The translations under genes and the position numbers were made by a program. A stretch of 53,496 nt of DNA from Clostridiales bacterium UBA7273 (GTDB taxonomy: Bacteria > Bacillota > Clostridia > Oscillospirales > Oscillospiraceae), in NCBI GenBank assembly GCA_002472405.1, contig DKRV01000009.1:45869-99364 (forward strand), read 5' to 3'. Below the pieces are notes generated by a model. The model had not been told where the DNA came from. It saw only the letters and a list, made by a program, of their open reading frames with translations, and searched no databases. The first letter of the stretch is position 1. The number at the start of each line of letters is the position of its first letter. Below, in pieces: positions 21,584 through 30,349 of the stretch.

Positions 21584-22975
21584 TTAGCCGAGACGCTCGG
21601 AAATGACCTGTGCGACTTTCACGCCGGAGGCCGCCGCCTGAGCGAGGCCGCGAGTGATGCCTGCGCCGTCGCCGATGGCGAAGAAGTTTGAAAACTTGGT
21701 TTCAAGCTCGCCGCTCAGCTCAAGACGAGAGGAGTAGAACTTGACCTCCGCGCCGTAGAGCAGGGTGTCGTAATTAGCGGTGCCCGGTGCGATCTTATCC
21801 AGAGCGTAGATCATCTCGATGATATCGTCGAGCTGTCTCTTCGGAAGAGCAAGGCTCAGGTCGCCGGGAACGGCCGCGGTGAGCGTCGGACGGGTGTAGG
21901 ACTGCGCCAGACGGTGTTCGTTTGTGCGCACACCCTTGACGAGATCGCCGAAGCGCTGGACGAGAACGCCGCCGGAGAGCATGTTGCTGAGCGAGGCGAT
22001 GTGCTTGCCGTAGCGGTAGGGCTGGTCGAAAGGTTCGGTAAAGCGGTTTGACACGAGAAGTGCGAAGTTTGTGTTTTCGCTGCGCAGAGCGGGATCGGAA
22101 TAGGAATGGCCGTTGACGGTGTTGATGCCCTCAACGTTTTCGGCAACGACATGGCCGTAGGGATTCATGCAGAAGGTGCGGACCTTGTCGCCGTACTGCT
22201 TGGTGCGATAGATGAGCTTGGATTCGTACACAACGTCGGTGATGTGCTCAAACACGGTTGCCGGAAGCTCGACGCGCACGCCGACATCGACCTGGTTGTT
22301 TATAAGCTTCACGCCGAGCTTGCGGCACTGCTCGGAGAACCACTCGGCGCCGCTTCTGCCGGGCGCAACGATGAGGTAGCGGCACTTTATGTCGTCACCC
22401 TTTTTTAGGCCGAGCGAGTAGCCGTCGCCGTCGCGGTCTATGCTGCACACCTCGGTGCGGAAGCGATATTCTATTACCTTGCACAGATCCTCGTACATGT
22501 TCTGGAGGATGCGCAGATTGTTTTCTGTTCCGAGATGCTTGACCTTTGCCTGAAGCAGGTGCAGGTCGTATTTAAGAGCCTCACGTTCGAGCGCTCTTGC
22601 CTCGGGCGTGTTGGTGGAGAAAGTCTTGTCGGTCGCGCCGTATTTCATGTTGACGGTATCGACGTAGTTTATAAGCTCCATGACCTCGTCATCGTCCATG
22701 AAATCGGTCAGCCAGCCGCCGAACTGTGTCGTGAAATTATACTTGCCGTCGGAAAACGCACCTGCGCCGCCGAAGCCGCACATGGTGTCGCACACGCTGC
22801 AATGGATGCACTCCTTGACCTTACCTGCGACGATGGGGCAGTGTCTTGAATAGATATCTCCGCCCTGATCGAGTACGCAGATCTTAAGCTCCGGATGACG
22901 GGCTATAAGCTCGTAGCCTGCGAAAATGCCGGCAGTTCCGCATCCGATTATTGCAACATCGTATGAATTATTCAT
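21584..22975 (-). CDS. FAD-dependent dehydrogenase (COG2509-like)
   Basis: A 463-residue flavoprotein with the N-terminal dinucleotide motif DVAIIGCGTAGIFAGYEL (about 6-23), an internal cysteine pair CIHCSVCDTMCGFGGAGAFS typical of the COG2509 group, and the C-terminal FAIGDGAGITRGLAQAA that closes the FAD site. Members oxidise an unknown substrate with bound FAD. The Cys-rich loop may hold a redox centre. It is alone on the minus strand, convergent with the GH18 gene and divergent from pgsA. Confidence 0.85.
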   Translation of the reverse strand: MNNSYDVAIIGCGTAGIFAGYELIARHPELKICVLDQGGDIYSRHCPIVAGKVKECIHCSVCDTMCGFGGAGAFSDGKYNFTTQFGGWLTDFMDDDEVMELINYVDTVNMKYGATDKTFSTNTPEARALEREALKYDLHLLQAKVKHLGTENNLRILQNMYEDLCKVIEYRFRTEVCSIDRDGDGYSLGLKKGDDIKCRYLIVAPGRSGAEWFSEQCRKLGVKLINNQVDVGVRVELPATVFEHITDVVYESKLIYRTKQYGDKVRTFCMNPYGHVVAENVEGINTVNGHSYSDPALRSENTNFALLVSNRFTEPFDQPYRYGKHIASLSNMLSGGVLVQRFGDLVKGVRTNEHRLAQSYTRPTLTAAVPGDLSLALPKRQLDDIIEMIYALDKIAPGTANYDTLLYGAEVKFYSSRLELSGELETKFSNFFAIGDGAGITRGLAQAAASGVKVAQVISERLG

Positions 22976-23079
22976 AAAAATGCCCCCTTATGTAGTCCGG
23001 GCCCAAACGAGCCCTCGGTATTATACGGATTTCGCGTGGCATAGTAATTAATAAATTGTAAATTTTCTGAGAAGTTCGG

Positions 23080-23151
23080 CAAGTTATTGGACACTTGCAC
23101 TCAGGTGTGTATTGCCAATAACTTGACGGAATTTTAAAATGCCTATAAAAT
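23080..23151 (+). promoter_or_regulatory. pgsA promoter with long inverted repeat
   Basis: TTGACG (23123-23128), 17 bp and TAAAAT (23146-23151). An 11-bp perfect inverted repeat (CAAGTTATTGG 23080-23090 / CCAATAACTTG 23115-23125) enters the -35 box, with an inner pair ACACTT/AGGTGT. This could be an operator or attenuating hairpin shared with the divergent FAD gene. Confidence 0.65.
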
Positions 23152-23185
23152 ATTAAGGTACTATAAATTTTGAGATGGTGAGTAA

Positions 23186-23764
23186 ATGTCAAACGAAGAG
23201 AAGAAGAGAGACATAGGAAAGCAGATACGCGAGGAAGCGTTTTCAATACCGAATCTGCTTAGCTATTTCCGGCTGCTGCTCATACCTGTTTTTATCGCGC
23301 TGTATGTGCATGAGGAGTTCACCGCGGCGCTTATAACGCTTGCCGTCAGCGGCCTGAGCGATATCCTCGACGGGCGCATAGCGCGCAAGTATAACATGGT
23401 GACCGACCTCGGCAAGGTGCTCGACCCGGTTGCCGATAAGCTCACGCAGTGCGCAATGATGCTGTGTGTTGCGATGCGCTATCCTGCGATGTGGTGGCTG
23501 CTGGGGCTGCACGTCGTCAAGGAAATTATCATGCTCGTCATGGGCTGGTATGTCCTTAAAAAGACCGACACGGTAAACAGTGCGATCTGGGTGGGCAAGC
23601 TGTGCACGGGCGTTATCTATGCCGTCATGATGCTGCACGTTATCCTGCCGTATCTGCCGCAGGCAGTCTCGATCGGCTGCACGGTCGTCTGTGCCGGACT
23701 GATCGTTCTCAGCCTTATTGTTTACACGGCAAGATATATTAAACTTCTCGGAGGAACGAAATGA
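23186..23764 (+). CDS. pgsA: CDP-diacylglycerol-glycerol-3-phosphate 3-phosphatidyltransferase
   Basis: A 192-residue membrane enzyme with the full CDP-alcohol phosphatidyltransferase signature DILDGRIARKYN...G...D...D (LSDILDGRIARKY at about 68-80, then TDLGKVLDPVADKL). Several transmembrane helices are visible. It makes phosphatidylglycerophosphate from CDP-DAG, the first step to PG and cardiolipin. It starts a five-gene operon with 4-base overlaps; the next ATG overlaps its stop. A promoter with an inverted repeat lies upstream. Confidence 0.88.
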   Translation: MSNEEKKRDIGKQIREEAFSIPNLLSYFRLLLIPVFIALYVHEEFTAALITLAVSGLSDILDGRIARKYNMVTDLGKVLDPVADKLTQCAMMLCVAMRYPAMWWLLGLHVVKEIIMLVMGWYVLKKTDTVNSAIWVGKLCTGVIYAVMMLHVILPYLPQAVSIGCTVVCAGLIVLSLIVYTARYIKLLGGTK

Positions 23765-24234
23765 ATTTTCTCTATGCGCTGCTGTATATAGCGGCATTGG
23801 GCATACTGTCGCATTTTGTCGGCCAGGCGCTGCCGCGCGCGTGGTTTTCGGCGGAAAAGTTCCCGTACCGCGCGGCGGAGTGGGAAAAGGGCGGCAAGGT
23901 CTATGAAAAGCTCGGCATAAAGCGCTGGAAGGACTTCTTGCCCGACATGAGCCGCATCATGCCCGATATGGTCAAAAAGAAAGTTACAAAGCAGAGCCGC
24001 GAGCAGGGCATGGGCGTTCTGATCGCCGAGACCTGCGTTGCCGAGTGCGTCCACTTTTGGCTGATAATTCTGTCGCTGGGCATATTCGTTTTCTGGCGCG
24101 GCGGCTGGGCGGCCGTGTTCTGGCTGGTTTATAACATTTTGGGCAATGTTCCGTTTATGATAATTCAAAGATACAACAGGCCGAGACTGGTGCTGCTCGA
24201 GCAGCGCAGAAAAAGGAGGGCAACTGCACAGTGA
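23761..24234 (+). CDS. CrtO-like glycosyl-4,4'-diaponeurosporenoate acyltransferase family protein
   Basis: A 157-residue protein with three or four hydrophobic segments and the family-type ending VYNILGNVPFMIIQRYNRPRL. In staphylococci CrtO acylates the carotenoid glycoside in staphyloxanthin synthesis. There are no carotenoid genes here, and it sits between pgsA and a glycolipid synthase gene, so acylation of a membrane glycolipid is a better guess. ATG overlaps pgsA by 4 bases, and its TGA overlaps the next GTG. Confidence 0.7.
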   Translation: MNFLYALLYIAALGILSHFVGQALPRAWFSAEKFPYRAAEWEKGGKVYEKLGIKRWKDFLPDMSRIMPDMVKKKVTKQSREQGMGVLIAETCVAECVHFWLIILSLGIFVFWRGGWAAVFWLVYNILGNVPFMIIQRYNRPRLVLLEQRRKRRATAQ

Positions 24235-26282
24235 AGGTACTCATATTAAGCTGCAACACCGGCGGCGGACATAACAGCGCAGCTTCCGCGATATGCACTT
24301 ATTTTGAAAAAATGGGCTGCGAATGCGACATAGTGAATGCACTTGATTTTCTGCCGAAGGCTCGCGCGGAGTTTATCAGCCGCGGCCATGAGCTTGCGTA
24401 TAAATACACGCCCAAGCTCTACGGCGCGGGCTACCGCATCAGCGAGATGCTGCCGCAGAACCGCCTGTACGAGCAGAACGCAAAGGGCGCCGATGAGCTG
24501 TGCAAGGTGCTGTTTTCCGGAAACTATGACGTTGTGATAAGCGTGCACGTTTTTGCGGCAATGATGATGACCGAGCTGCGCGTCAGCCGCGAGATAAACA
24601 TACCGAGCTTTTTCGTCGCGACCGACTACACATGCAGCCCCGGCGTTTCGGAGATAGTTGCCGACAGGTATTTCATTCCGCACGAAAAGCTGCGCGAGGA
24701 GTTTGCAAGCCAGGGCATCCCGGCAAGCAGGATCGTCGCCTCCGGCATCCCCGTGCGCGAGGAGTTCTGCCAAAAAAGCGATAAAAAGGCCGCGCGCCGC
24801 GCCTTAGGACTGGGCGAGGAGGGCAGAGTCCTGCTGCTTTGCTGCGGCAGCATGGGCTGCGGCCCGATACGCAGCATTGCGATGCGCATAGGCGAGATAA
24901 TGGACGAAAACGACAGCCTCGTAATCATCTGCGGCAGCAACCGCCAGCTCGAAAAGGATCTGCAATTCCTTGCCGGAGACGATATGCGCATAAAGATCTG
25001 CGGCTTTACGGACAAAATGAGCCTGTATATGGACGCGGCCGACCTCATCATAACAAAGGCCGGCGGACTGAGCACCACGGAGGCCGTCATGAAGCGGCTG
25101 CCGATACTGTTCATTGACGCCGTTCCCGGCTGCGAAAGCCGCAATATAGAGTTTATGACCGAGAACGCCTACGCTCTTGTGGCCGACACGGCCTCGGGCG
25201 TTGTAAATCTTGTCGATACCTGTTTAAGCGGCGCGGTCGATCCCATGGAAATGGTGCGCAGAAGGGAAAACGACTTCCCCTTCGAGGCGGCAAAAACCAT
25301 TTACGACACCGTCTGCGAGGAGTATCGCCGCTTTGATGCCGAGCGCTCGGACACGAAGGCCGAGCCTGCGACAGAGCCTGCGCGCAGCATGCCGGGCGCC
25401 GAGAAAAACATGATGCTCATAATAAACCCCGTTGCCGGAAAGGGCGAGATGATGCGCCATCTGACCGAGGTTACGGGCATATTCATGGATGCCGGCTACC
25501 GCGTCAGCTTCTATCCGACGCGCGGCCGCGGCGACGCGACCGAGTACGTCAAGGCCTATGGCAGAGAATACGACATGATCTGCTGCTCCGGCGGCGACGG
25601 CACGATAAACGAGACGATATCCGGCATGATAGCCGCCGGATTGGATATCCCCATCGGCTACATGCCGTCGGGAAGCACCAATGATTTTGCCGAGTTCCAC
25701 GGCATAAGCTGCGACACGGTGAAGACCGCAAAAAAGATCGTTTCCGGCAAGGAGCACCGCGTTGACGTCGGCAGACTGGGCGATAAGTTTTTCATAAACG
25801 CCGCCGACTTCGGCGCATTCACATGGCTGCCGTACACAACGCCGCAGCGCCTTAAAAACAAGATGGGCTTTTATGCGTATGTGCTTGACGGCATAAAGGA
25901 TCTTGCCAAGCTGCAAAGCGAGCATCTGCGCATCACGATAAACGACCAGCTGCAGGAGGGCGAGTTTATATTCGGCGTCGTTGCGTCATCAAGCGCGCTT
26001 GCCGGTGCGCTGGATTTCTTCGGGCAGAAGGTCGTTGCCGATGACGGGCTGTTCGAGGTGCTGCTGATCCGCCGCCCGAATTCACCTGCCGAGCTTCAGT
26101 CCACGATAGCGGCGCTGCGCGAGCAGAACCTCAATAACGAGCTTATCTCTTTCTGCCGAACGGACAGAATAGAGGTCGAATGCATGAAAAAGCTTGCGTG
26201 GGCGCTCGACGGGGAAAAGTGCGTTGGAGGCAGTCGCCATGCGCTCGAGATGCTGCCGCGCCGCGTGAGAATAGTTTACTGA
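24231..26282 (+). CDS. fusion: MGDG synthase-type glycosyltransferase + diacylglycerol kinase family
   Basis: A 683-residue fusion. Residues 1-370 are an UgtP/MGDG-synthase-like GT28 enzyme (ILSCNTGGGHNSAASAI at the start; ITKAGGLSTTEA near 285), which adds sugar from a nucleotide sugar to diacylglycerol. After a short Ala/Glu/Pro linker (about 375-393), residues 395-683 are a DAGK/LCB5-like lipid kinase: MLIINPVAGKGE, CCSGGDGTINE (about 451) and GYMPSGSTNDFAEF (about 476). The two active sites compete for, or channel, diacylglycerol. GTG start overlaps the upstream stop. Both halves look intact. Confidence 0.88.
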   Translation: MKVLILSCNTGGGHNSAASAICTYFEKMGCECDIVNALDFLPKARAEFISRGHELAYKYTPKLYGAGYRISEMLPQNRLYEQNAKGADELCKVLFSGNYDVVISVHVFAAMMMTELRVSREINIPSFFVATDYTCSPGVSEIVADRYFIPHEKLREEFASQGIPASRIVASGIPVREEFCQKSDKKAARRALGLGEEGRVLLLCCGSMGCGPIRSIAMRIGEIMDENDSLVIICGSNRQLEKDLQFLAGDDMRIKICGFTDKMSLYMDAADLIITKAGGLSTTEAVMKRLPILFIDAVPGCESRNIEFMTENAYALVADTASGVVNLVDTCLSGAVDPMEMVRRRENDFPFEAAKTIYDTVCEEYRRFDAERSDTKAEPATEPARSMPGAEKNMMLIINPVAGKGEMMRHLTEVTGIFMDAGYRVSFYPTRGRGDATEYVKAYGREYDMICCSGGDGTINETISGMIAAGLDIPIGYMPSGSTNDFAEFHGISCDTVKTAKKIVSGKEHRVDVGRLGDKFFINAADFGAFTWLPYTTPQRLKNKMGFYAYVLDGIKDLAKLQSEHLRITINDQLQEGEFIFGVVASSSALAGALDFFGQKVVADDGLFEVLLIRRPNSPAELQSTIAALREQNLNNELISFCRTDRIEVECMKKLAWALDGEKCVGGSRHALEMLPRRVRIVY

Positions 26283-26283
26283 T

Positions 26284-27126
26284 ATGGTAAGGCTTAAAGA
26301 TATACGGCTTATCGCGCTCGACCTTGACGATACGACGCTTTGCAGCGACGGAAGCCTTGCGGACAAAACGCGCGAGGCGATAGAAACGGCGATAAACGCC
26401 GGAGTCGAGGTCGTCATAGCCTCGGGCAGGGCGTTTAACTCGCTGCCGCGAGCCGTTGCAGATATATGCGGCATACGCTATGCCATAACCTCAAACGGCG
26501 CCGCCGTTGCGAAAAATCCTGGCGGCGAGCGCATAGTGAGCCTTACCCTGCACCCGGACACCGTGCAGGACGTTCTCAAGCTTTTCGGCAATGAGCTGCT
26601 TGAATGCTTTATCGACGGTCAGGCGTACTGCGACGCGCGGTATATGCGCGATCCTCTGCGCTTCGGCTGCTCGCCGGCGTATGTTGAGTATGTCAAAACA
26701 ACGCGCCTGCCGGTCGATGATATGCCCGGCTTCATGCGCGAGAATGCCCGAAGGCTTGACAGTGTTGACGTTTTGTGCGCATCAAGTGGGCACAGAGCCG
26801 AGCTTTGGGAAAGGGCGCTTAGTCTCAAAAACGCTTACATAACAAGCTCGTCGCCCCGGCTTATCGAGATCGCCGACGCGGAGGCGGGAAAGGGCGCATC
26901 GCTCAGGCGGCTGTGCGAGCTGCTTTCCGTTCCGGCGCAATGCGTTGCGGCGTTCGGTAACGGTGATAACGATGCGGACATGCTCTCGTTTGCGGGGCTC
27001 GGCGTTGCAATGGAAAACGCGACCGCTGCCTGCATTGCCGCAGCCGATGTCGTTTGCGCGTCGAATGATGAGCACGGCGTTGCGCAAATGATATATAAAA
27101 TTTTAGGAGATACGGAAAAACAGTGA
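26284..27126 (+). CDS. Cof-type HAD-IIB phosphatase
   Basis: A 280-residue HAD hydrolase with motif I ALDLDDTTL (about 11-19; nucleophile first Asp), motif II SGRA, a C2B cap, and motif IV FGNGDNDADML, all in the Cof/YkrA order. It dephosphorylates small sugar phosphates or nucleotides; substrate not predictable. It follows the fusion gene by one base and overlaps the GNAT gene by 4 bases. Confidence 0.88.
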   Translation: MVRLKDIRLIALDLDDTTLCSDGSLADKTREAIETAINAGVEVVIASGRAFNSLPRAVADICGIRYAITSNGAAVAKNPGGERIVSLTLHPDTVQDVLKLFGNELLECFIDGQAYCDARYMRDPLRFGCSPAYVEYVKTTRLPVDDMPGFMRENARRLDSVDVLCASSGHRAELWERALSLKNAYITSSSPRLIEIADAEAGKGASLRRLCELLSVPAQCVAAFGNGDNDADMLSFAGLGVAMENATAACIAAADVVCASNDEHGVAQMIYKILGDTEKQ

Positions 27127-27644
27127 TACGAGAAGCAAGACCCGTTGACCTTGACGCGATAGAGAGAATTTATGACAACATCCATGCCGCCGAAGAAAGC
27201 GGCAAAGTGAAAATAGGCTGGATAAGCGGCGTGTACCCAGTGCGCGCAACGGCCGAGGAGGCCATACGCCGCCGCGACATGTTCGTTTTTGAGGAGGATG
27301 GGCAGATCCTTGCCGCGGCGATCATAAACAAGACGCAGGTCGATGTGTATAAGGGAGCAAACTGGAGCTTCGAGGCCGACGATGACGAGGTGTGCGTTCT
27401 GCACACGCTTGTGGTCGAACCGAGCTGCTCGGGGCGCGGCGTAGGGAGCAGATTCGTTGAGTTTTACGAAAAATATGCGCTCTCACGGCACTGCACGGTG
27501 CTGCGCATTGACACCAACGCCATAAACTCGGCGGCGCGCAGACTTTACGCAAAGCTCGGCTACCGCGAGGCGGACATAGTCCCCTGCGTTTTTAACGGCA
27601 TCCCGAACGTGAATTTAGTCCTGCTGGAGAAAAAACTGAAATAA
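27123..27644 (+). CDS. GNAT family N-acetyltransferase
   Basis: A 173-residue GNAT enzyme with acetyl-CoA binding motif A (LHTLVVEPSCSGRGVGSRFV; the RGVG loop) at about 100-120, and motif B (NSAARRLYAKLGYREADIV) toward the end. Substrate unknown. It is the last gene of the pgsA operon, starting 4 bases inside the HAD gene and ending at a terminator. Confidence 0.88.
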   Translation: MIREARPVDLDAIERIYDNIHAAEESGKVKIGWISGVYPVRATAEEAIRRRDMFVFEEDGQILAAAIINKTQVDVYKGANWSFEADDDEVCVLHTLVVEPSCSGRGVGSRFVEFYEKYALSRHCTVLRIDTNAINSAARRLYAKLGYREADIVPCVFNGIPNVNLVLLEKKLK

Positions 27645-27645
27645 A

Positions 27646-27672
27646 AACGAGGCTCACAGAGCCTCGTTTTTT
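27646..27672. terminator. bidirectional terminator
   Basis: Stem AACGAGGCT / AGCCTCGTT with a CACAG loop, flanked by A and T tracts. The right edge covers the stop codon of the minus-strand DUF6440 gene. Confidence 0.85.
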
Positions 27673-27847
27673 ACTTTATAACTGTGGTGATGACGGGCTT
27701 GCCGTCGCGGTCGAGCAGGGGAGTAAGTCCGCCGGAGTTACCGGAGTAGTGGTAGAGATAGTTTACGCCCGTCTCTTTATCGACCCAGACCTCCATTACG
27801 TCGATCGCGCCCTGAGAATAGACCTTTTCAAAACGTTTTTCTGACAT
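27671..27847 (-). CDS. DUF6440 family small protein
   Basis: A 58-residue protein (MSEKRFEKVYSQGAIDVMEV, then VDKETGVNYLYHYSGNSGGL and TPLLDRDGKPVIT). These are the conserved segments of DUF6440: a small cytosolic beta-rich protein of unknown function, common in Firmicutes. It starts one base after the MFS gene stop and is the last gene of a three-gene minus-strand operon. Confidence 0.85.
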   Translation of the reverse strand: MSEKRFEKVYSQGAIDVMEVWVDKETGVNYLYHYSGNSGGLTPLLDRDGKPVITTVIK

Positions 27848-27848
27848 T

Positions 27849-29288
27849 TCATTTGTTCCTTTCCTTATACATTTTTGCGGCGATGCTCATAGGGATAAGC
27901 GCAAGCGCCGTGACACACGCAGCGGCAATAAACAGCTCGTTTACCGGCAGATAGCCCTCGGCAATGCTGCTTATGTCATAGCCCATTTCGGTTGCGCGCT
28001 GAGCGGTGACGAAGATTAGGTTTCCGTTATCGACGACCTGATATACCTTTTCGCCGAAGGCGCGGCAGATCGGGTCTGCCAGCAGCGGACCGGCTATCAT
28101 CGGGAAGAATACGAAGAACATTATCCTTATGCCTTCAAACTGACCGCGGTGCTCCTCGGGGTACAGGCGCTTCATCCACACCGTCATTGCCTGCATGAAA
28201 ACAACGTAGCCTATACCGACAAGGATTATGCCGACAAAGCACGGCCAGTTGGCGGCAAAGTTCAGGGCGTTTTCCGTGTCGAATGAGCTCTGCATATTTC
28301 CGACGACGAAGTAGACAAACAGGCAGCCGAGGATGCTGAGTATTGTCGCGAATGCGGCGACGGCCGGAACCTTTTTGTCGTTTATGACCTTTATAAACGG
28401 AACGGATACAGCGACGGCTATCAGCAGCGGAATGCCGAGAATGAGGCTGGGATCGGTAAAGCCGAGGGTGTAGTTCATCCAGTTCATGATGTGGATGAAA
28501 TAGCAGTTGTAGCCGATGAAGAATATGCACAGCGTGAGAAACACAAGAGCCAGCTCACGGTTTGCGGCAAAGCGCCTGAAGTTGAACGTCGAGCCGAACT
28601 GATGCCAGAAGCCGCCGTCCTTGACGGGCTTGAGCGTAGGCGCATCCTTGAGCAGGAAAAACGACGCTATGCCGACGAGAATGGTGACTCCGCCTGCAAC
28701 GGAGAAAAAGATGATGTATCCTGCCTGCGGATTTGCTTCGGTGGCAAGTCCGTTTACGAACATGCCTCCGACGAGGGTGCCGACGAGCGTTCCGATAACG
28801 GGCAGCGTTGCCGCGACGGCACCGATCTGACCGGAGTTGGAGTCGTCCATCATGTCGGCATACCAAGCGTTATAGCCTGCGTCGTTTGCCATCGAGCCGA
28901 AAAAGCTCATTATGGTGTCGGCTGCGACGATGGTGACGCCGACGAGCATCACGTCGTTATAAATGCTGTCGCGCAGATAGTGCGTAAGCCCGAAGGCAAT
29001 GGTGAAAATTCCCCAGAGTATCGAGCCCCAGGTTATCAGCTTCTTGCGCGAGCCTATGCGGTCGGACAGTGTTCCGAAAAACAGTGCGGAAAATGTCGTC
29101 GCGGTTGCCGAGCATATGGTCATTGCCGTAACAACGCCGAGCTGCGCGCCAAAGTCGGAATACAGAAAGTTTGCAAACCAGTTGTTTTCGATGACCCATG
29201 CTATCTGCGCGGAAAAGCCGATCACCAGCAGCAGAGTCCAGTTGAGCGCGCCGATGCCTTTTTTCTCGGCGCTTTTTGTGTTCCCCAT
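27849..29288 (-). CDS. MFS transporter
   Basis: A 479-residue integral membrane protein with about 12 hydrophobic spans. The cytoplasmic loop between spans 2 and 3 reads GTLSDRIGSRKK, the MFS motif A. A large middle loop and a soluble stretch near 430 (between the last spans) fit the GPH/sugar-symporter-like branch. Substrate is unknown. ATG 29288 overlaps the stop of the upstream hydrolase gene (TAATG), so the two are translated together. Confidence 0.85.
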   Translation of the reverse strand: MGNTKSAEKKGIGALNWTLLLVIGFSAQIAWVIENNWFANFLYSDFGAQLGVVTAMTICSATATTFSALFFGTLSDRIGSRKKLITWGSILWGIFTIAFGLTHYLRDSIYNDVMLVGVTIVAADTIMSFFGSMANDAGYNAWYADMMDDSNSGQIGAVAATLPVIGTLVGTLVGGMFVNGLATEANPQAGYIIFFSVAGGVTILVGIASFFLLKDAPTLKPVKDGGFWHQFGSTFNFRRFAANRELALVFLTLCIFFIGYNCYFIHIMNWMNYTLGFTDPSLILGIPLLIAVAVSVPFIKVINDKKVPAVAAFATILSILGCLFVYFVVGNMQSSFDTENALNFAANWPCFVGIILVGIGYVVFMQAMTVWMKRLYPEEHRGQFEGIRIMFFVFFPMIAGPLLADPICRAFGEKVYQVVDNGNLIFVTAQRATEMGYDISSIAEGYLPVNELFIAAACVTALALIPMSIAAKMYKERNK

Positions 29289-30235
29289 TAATTCTTCCTC
29301 CCTATAAATTCTCTTACAAGAGCTTCATACTCATCCTTTGCGCACATGTAGCTTGCCGCATGCCCTGCACCGGGCACGAGCAGCAGCTTCTTTTCGCTTT
29401 TGCAGGCGTTGAATATCTCAAGCGTCATGTCTTTGGGAACATAGCGGTCGCAGTCGCCGCAGATGTACACAAGAGGCACCCTCGCAACGCTCACGCTGCG
29501 CACCGAGCTTGCCTCCTTGAAGCCGTAGCCGGCCTTGAGGAGGTTAACGTATTCAAAAACATCAACGAACATCGCCGGCAAATGATAAAGCTGCCCGACG
29601 AGATTGCGAAAGACCGTATTGAGATCGGAATAACCGCAGTCGGCGATAACGCCGCGCACGTTTTCGTTAAGCTCAAGATCCATGCTCTGCAAAACGCTCG
29701 CCGCGCCCATGGACATGCCGTGCAGATAGATATCGTTATCCGGGAAAAGCTCGGCGGCCTTGTTTGTCCACTGCACGACGTCGTATCTGTCCAGCGCGCC
29801 GAAGCCGATGTAGGTTCCGTCGCTTTTCCCGTGCGCACGCATGTGGACATATATAAGGTCGCAGCCGAGAGTTTTATAAAAGTCGTACATTGCCGCAAAA
29901 TCGCAGGCGGGCTCGGACTTGTAGCCGTGGAAAAAGATCACCGTTTTTCCCGTGCCGCTGCCGCGCAGCATGTCTGCGCGCAGGGTAAGGCCGTCGTCCG
30001 AAACGATGCTTATCTCGTCAAAAGGCAGCTCGCGGAATGGCCCAAAGTAGGGAATGTTGTGCGCCCAAAGCGCATTTCCGGTCGGCTCGAGCAGGGAAGA
30101 CGAGCTTGCGCCGGTCTCCGGAGTCGGGAAATTATCCTGCCGGAGAATGAGCACGCGGACAAATTTCATGCCCACTGCGTAAAAAAGCGCCAGCACGGCG
30201 CAGATAACTATAAGAACGATCAAAACAGCTGTCAT
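29288..30235 (-). CDS. membrane-anchored alpha/beta hydrolase
   Basis: A 315-residue protein: an N-terminal transmembrane helix (about 3-25), then an alpha/beta hydrolase fold. The oxyanion motif FFHGYKSEP is at about 100, nucleophile elbow HGMSMGAAS at about 180, acid GDCDRYVP near 265 and His in GAGHAASY near 290. It probably cleaves an ester or peptide at the cell surface. It is first in an operon with MFS and DUF6440, so a released product may be taken up by the transporter; this is inference. Ribosome site GGTGAT. Confidence 0.85.
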   Translation of the reverse strand: MTAVLIVLIVICAVLALFYAVGMKFVRVLILRQDNFPTPETGASSSSLLEPTGNALWAHNIPYFGPFRELPFDEISIVSDDGLTLRADMLRGSGTGKTVIFFHGYKSEPACDFAAMYDFYKTLGCDLIYVHMRAHGKSDGTYIGFGALDRYDVVQWTNKAAELFPDNDIYLHGMSMGAASVLQSMDLELNENVRGVIADCGYSDLNTVFRNLVGQLYHLPAMFVDVFEYVNLLKAGYGFKEASSVRSVSVARVPLVYICGDCDRYVPKDMTLEIFNACKSEKKLLLVPGAGHAASYMCAKDEYEALVREFIGRKN

Positions 30236-30288
30236 AATATCACCAATGGTATTTTATTATATTTCTATTAAAATTGGAATAGCCAATA

Positions 30289-30317
30289 TTGAAGAAAGGG
30301 GAATAATATTATATAAT
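30289..30317 (+). promoter_or_regulatory. promoter of the DUF362 operon
   Basis: TTGAAG (30289-30294), a 17-bp spacer and TATAAT (30312-30317). Just upstream the inverted repeat ATTGG-AATAG-CCAAT (30273-30287) could be an operator. Confidence 0.8.
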
Positions 30318-30349
30318 CCGTGTGTTAAACTGAGAAAAGGAGAAACAGT

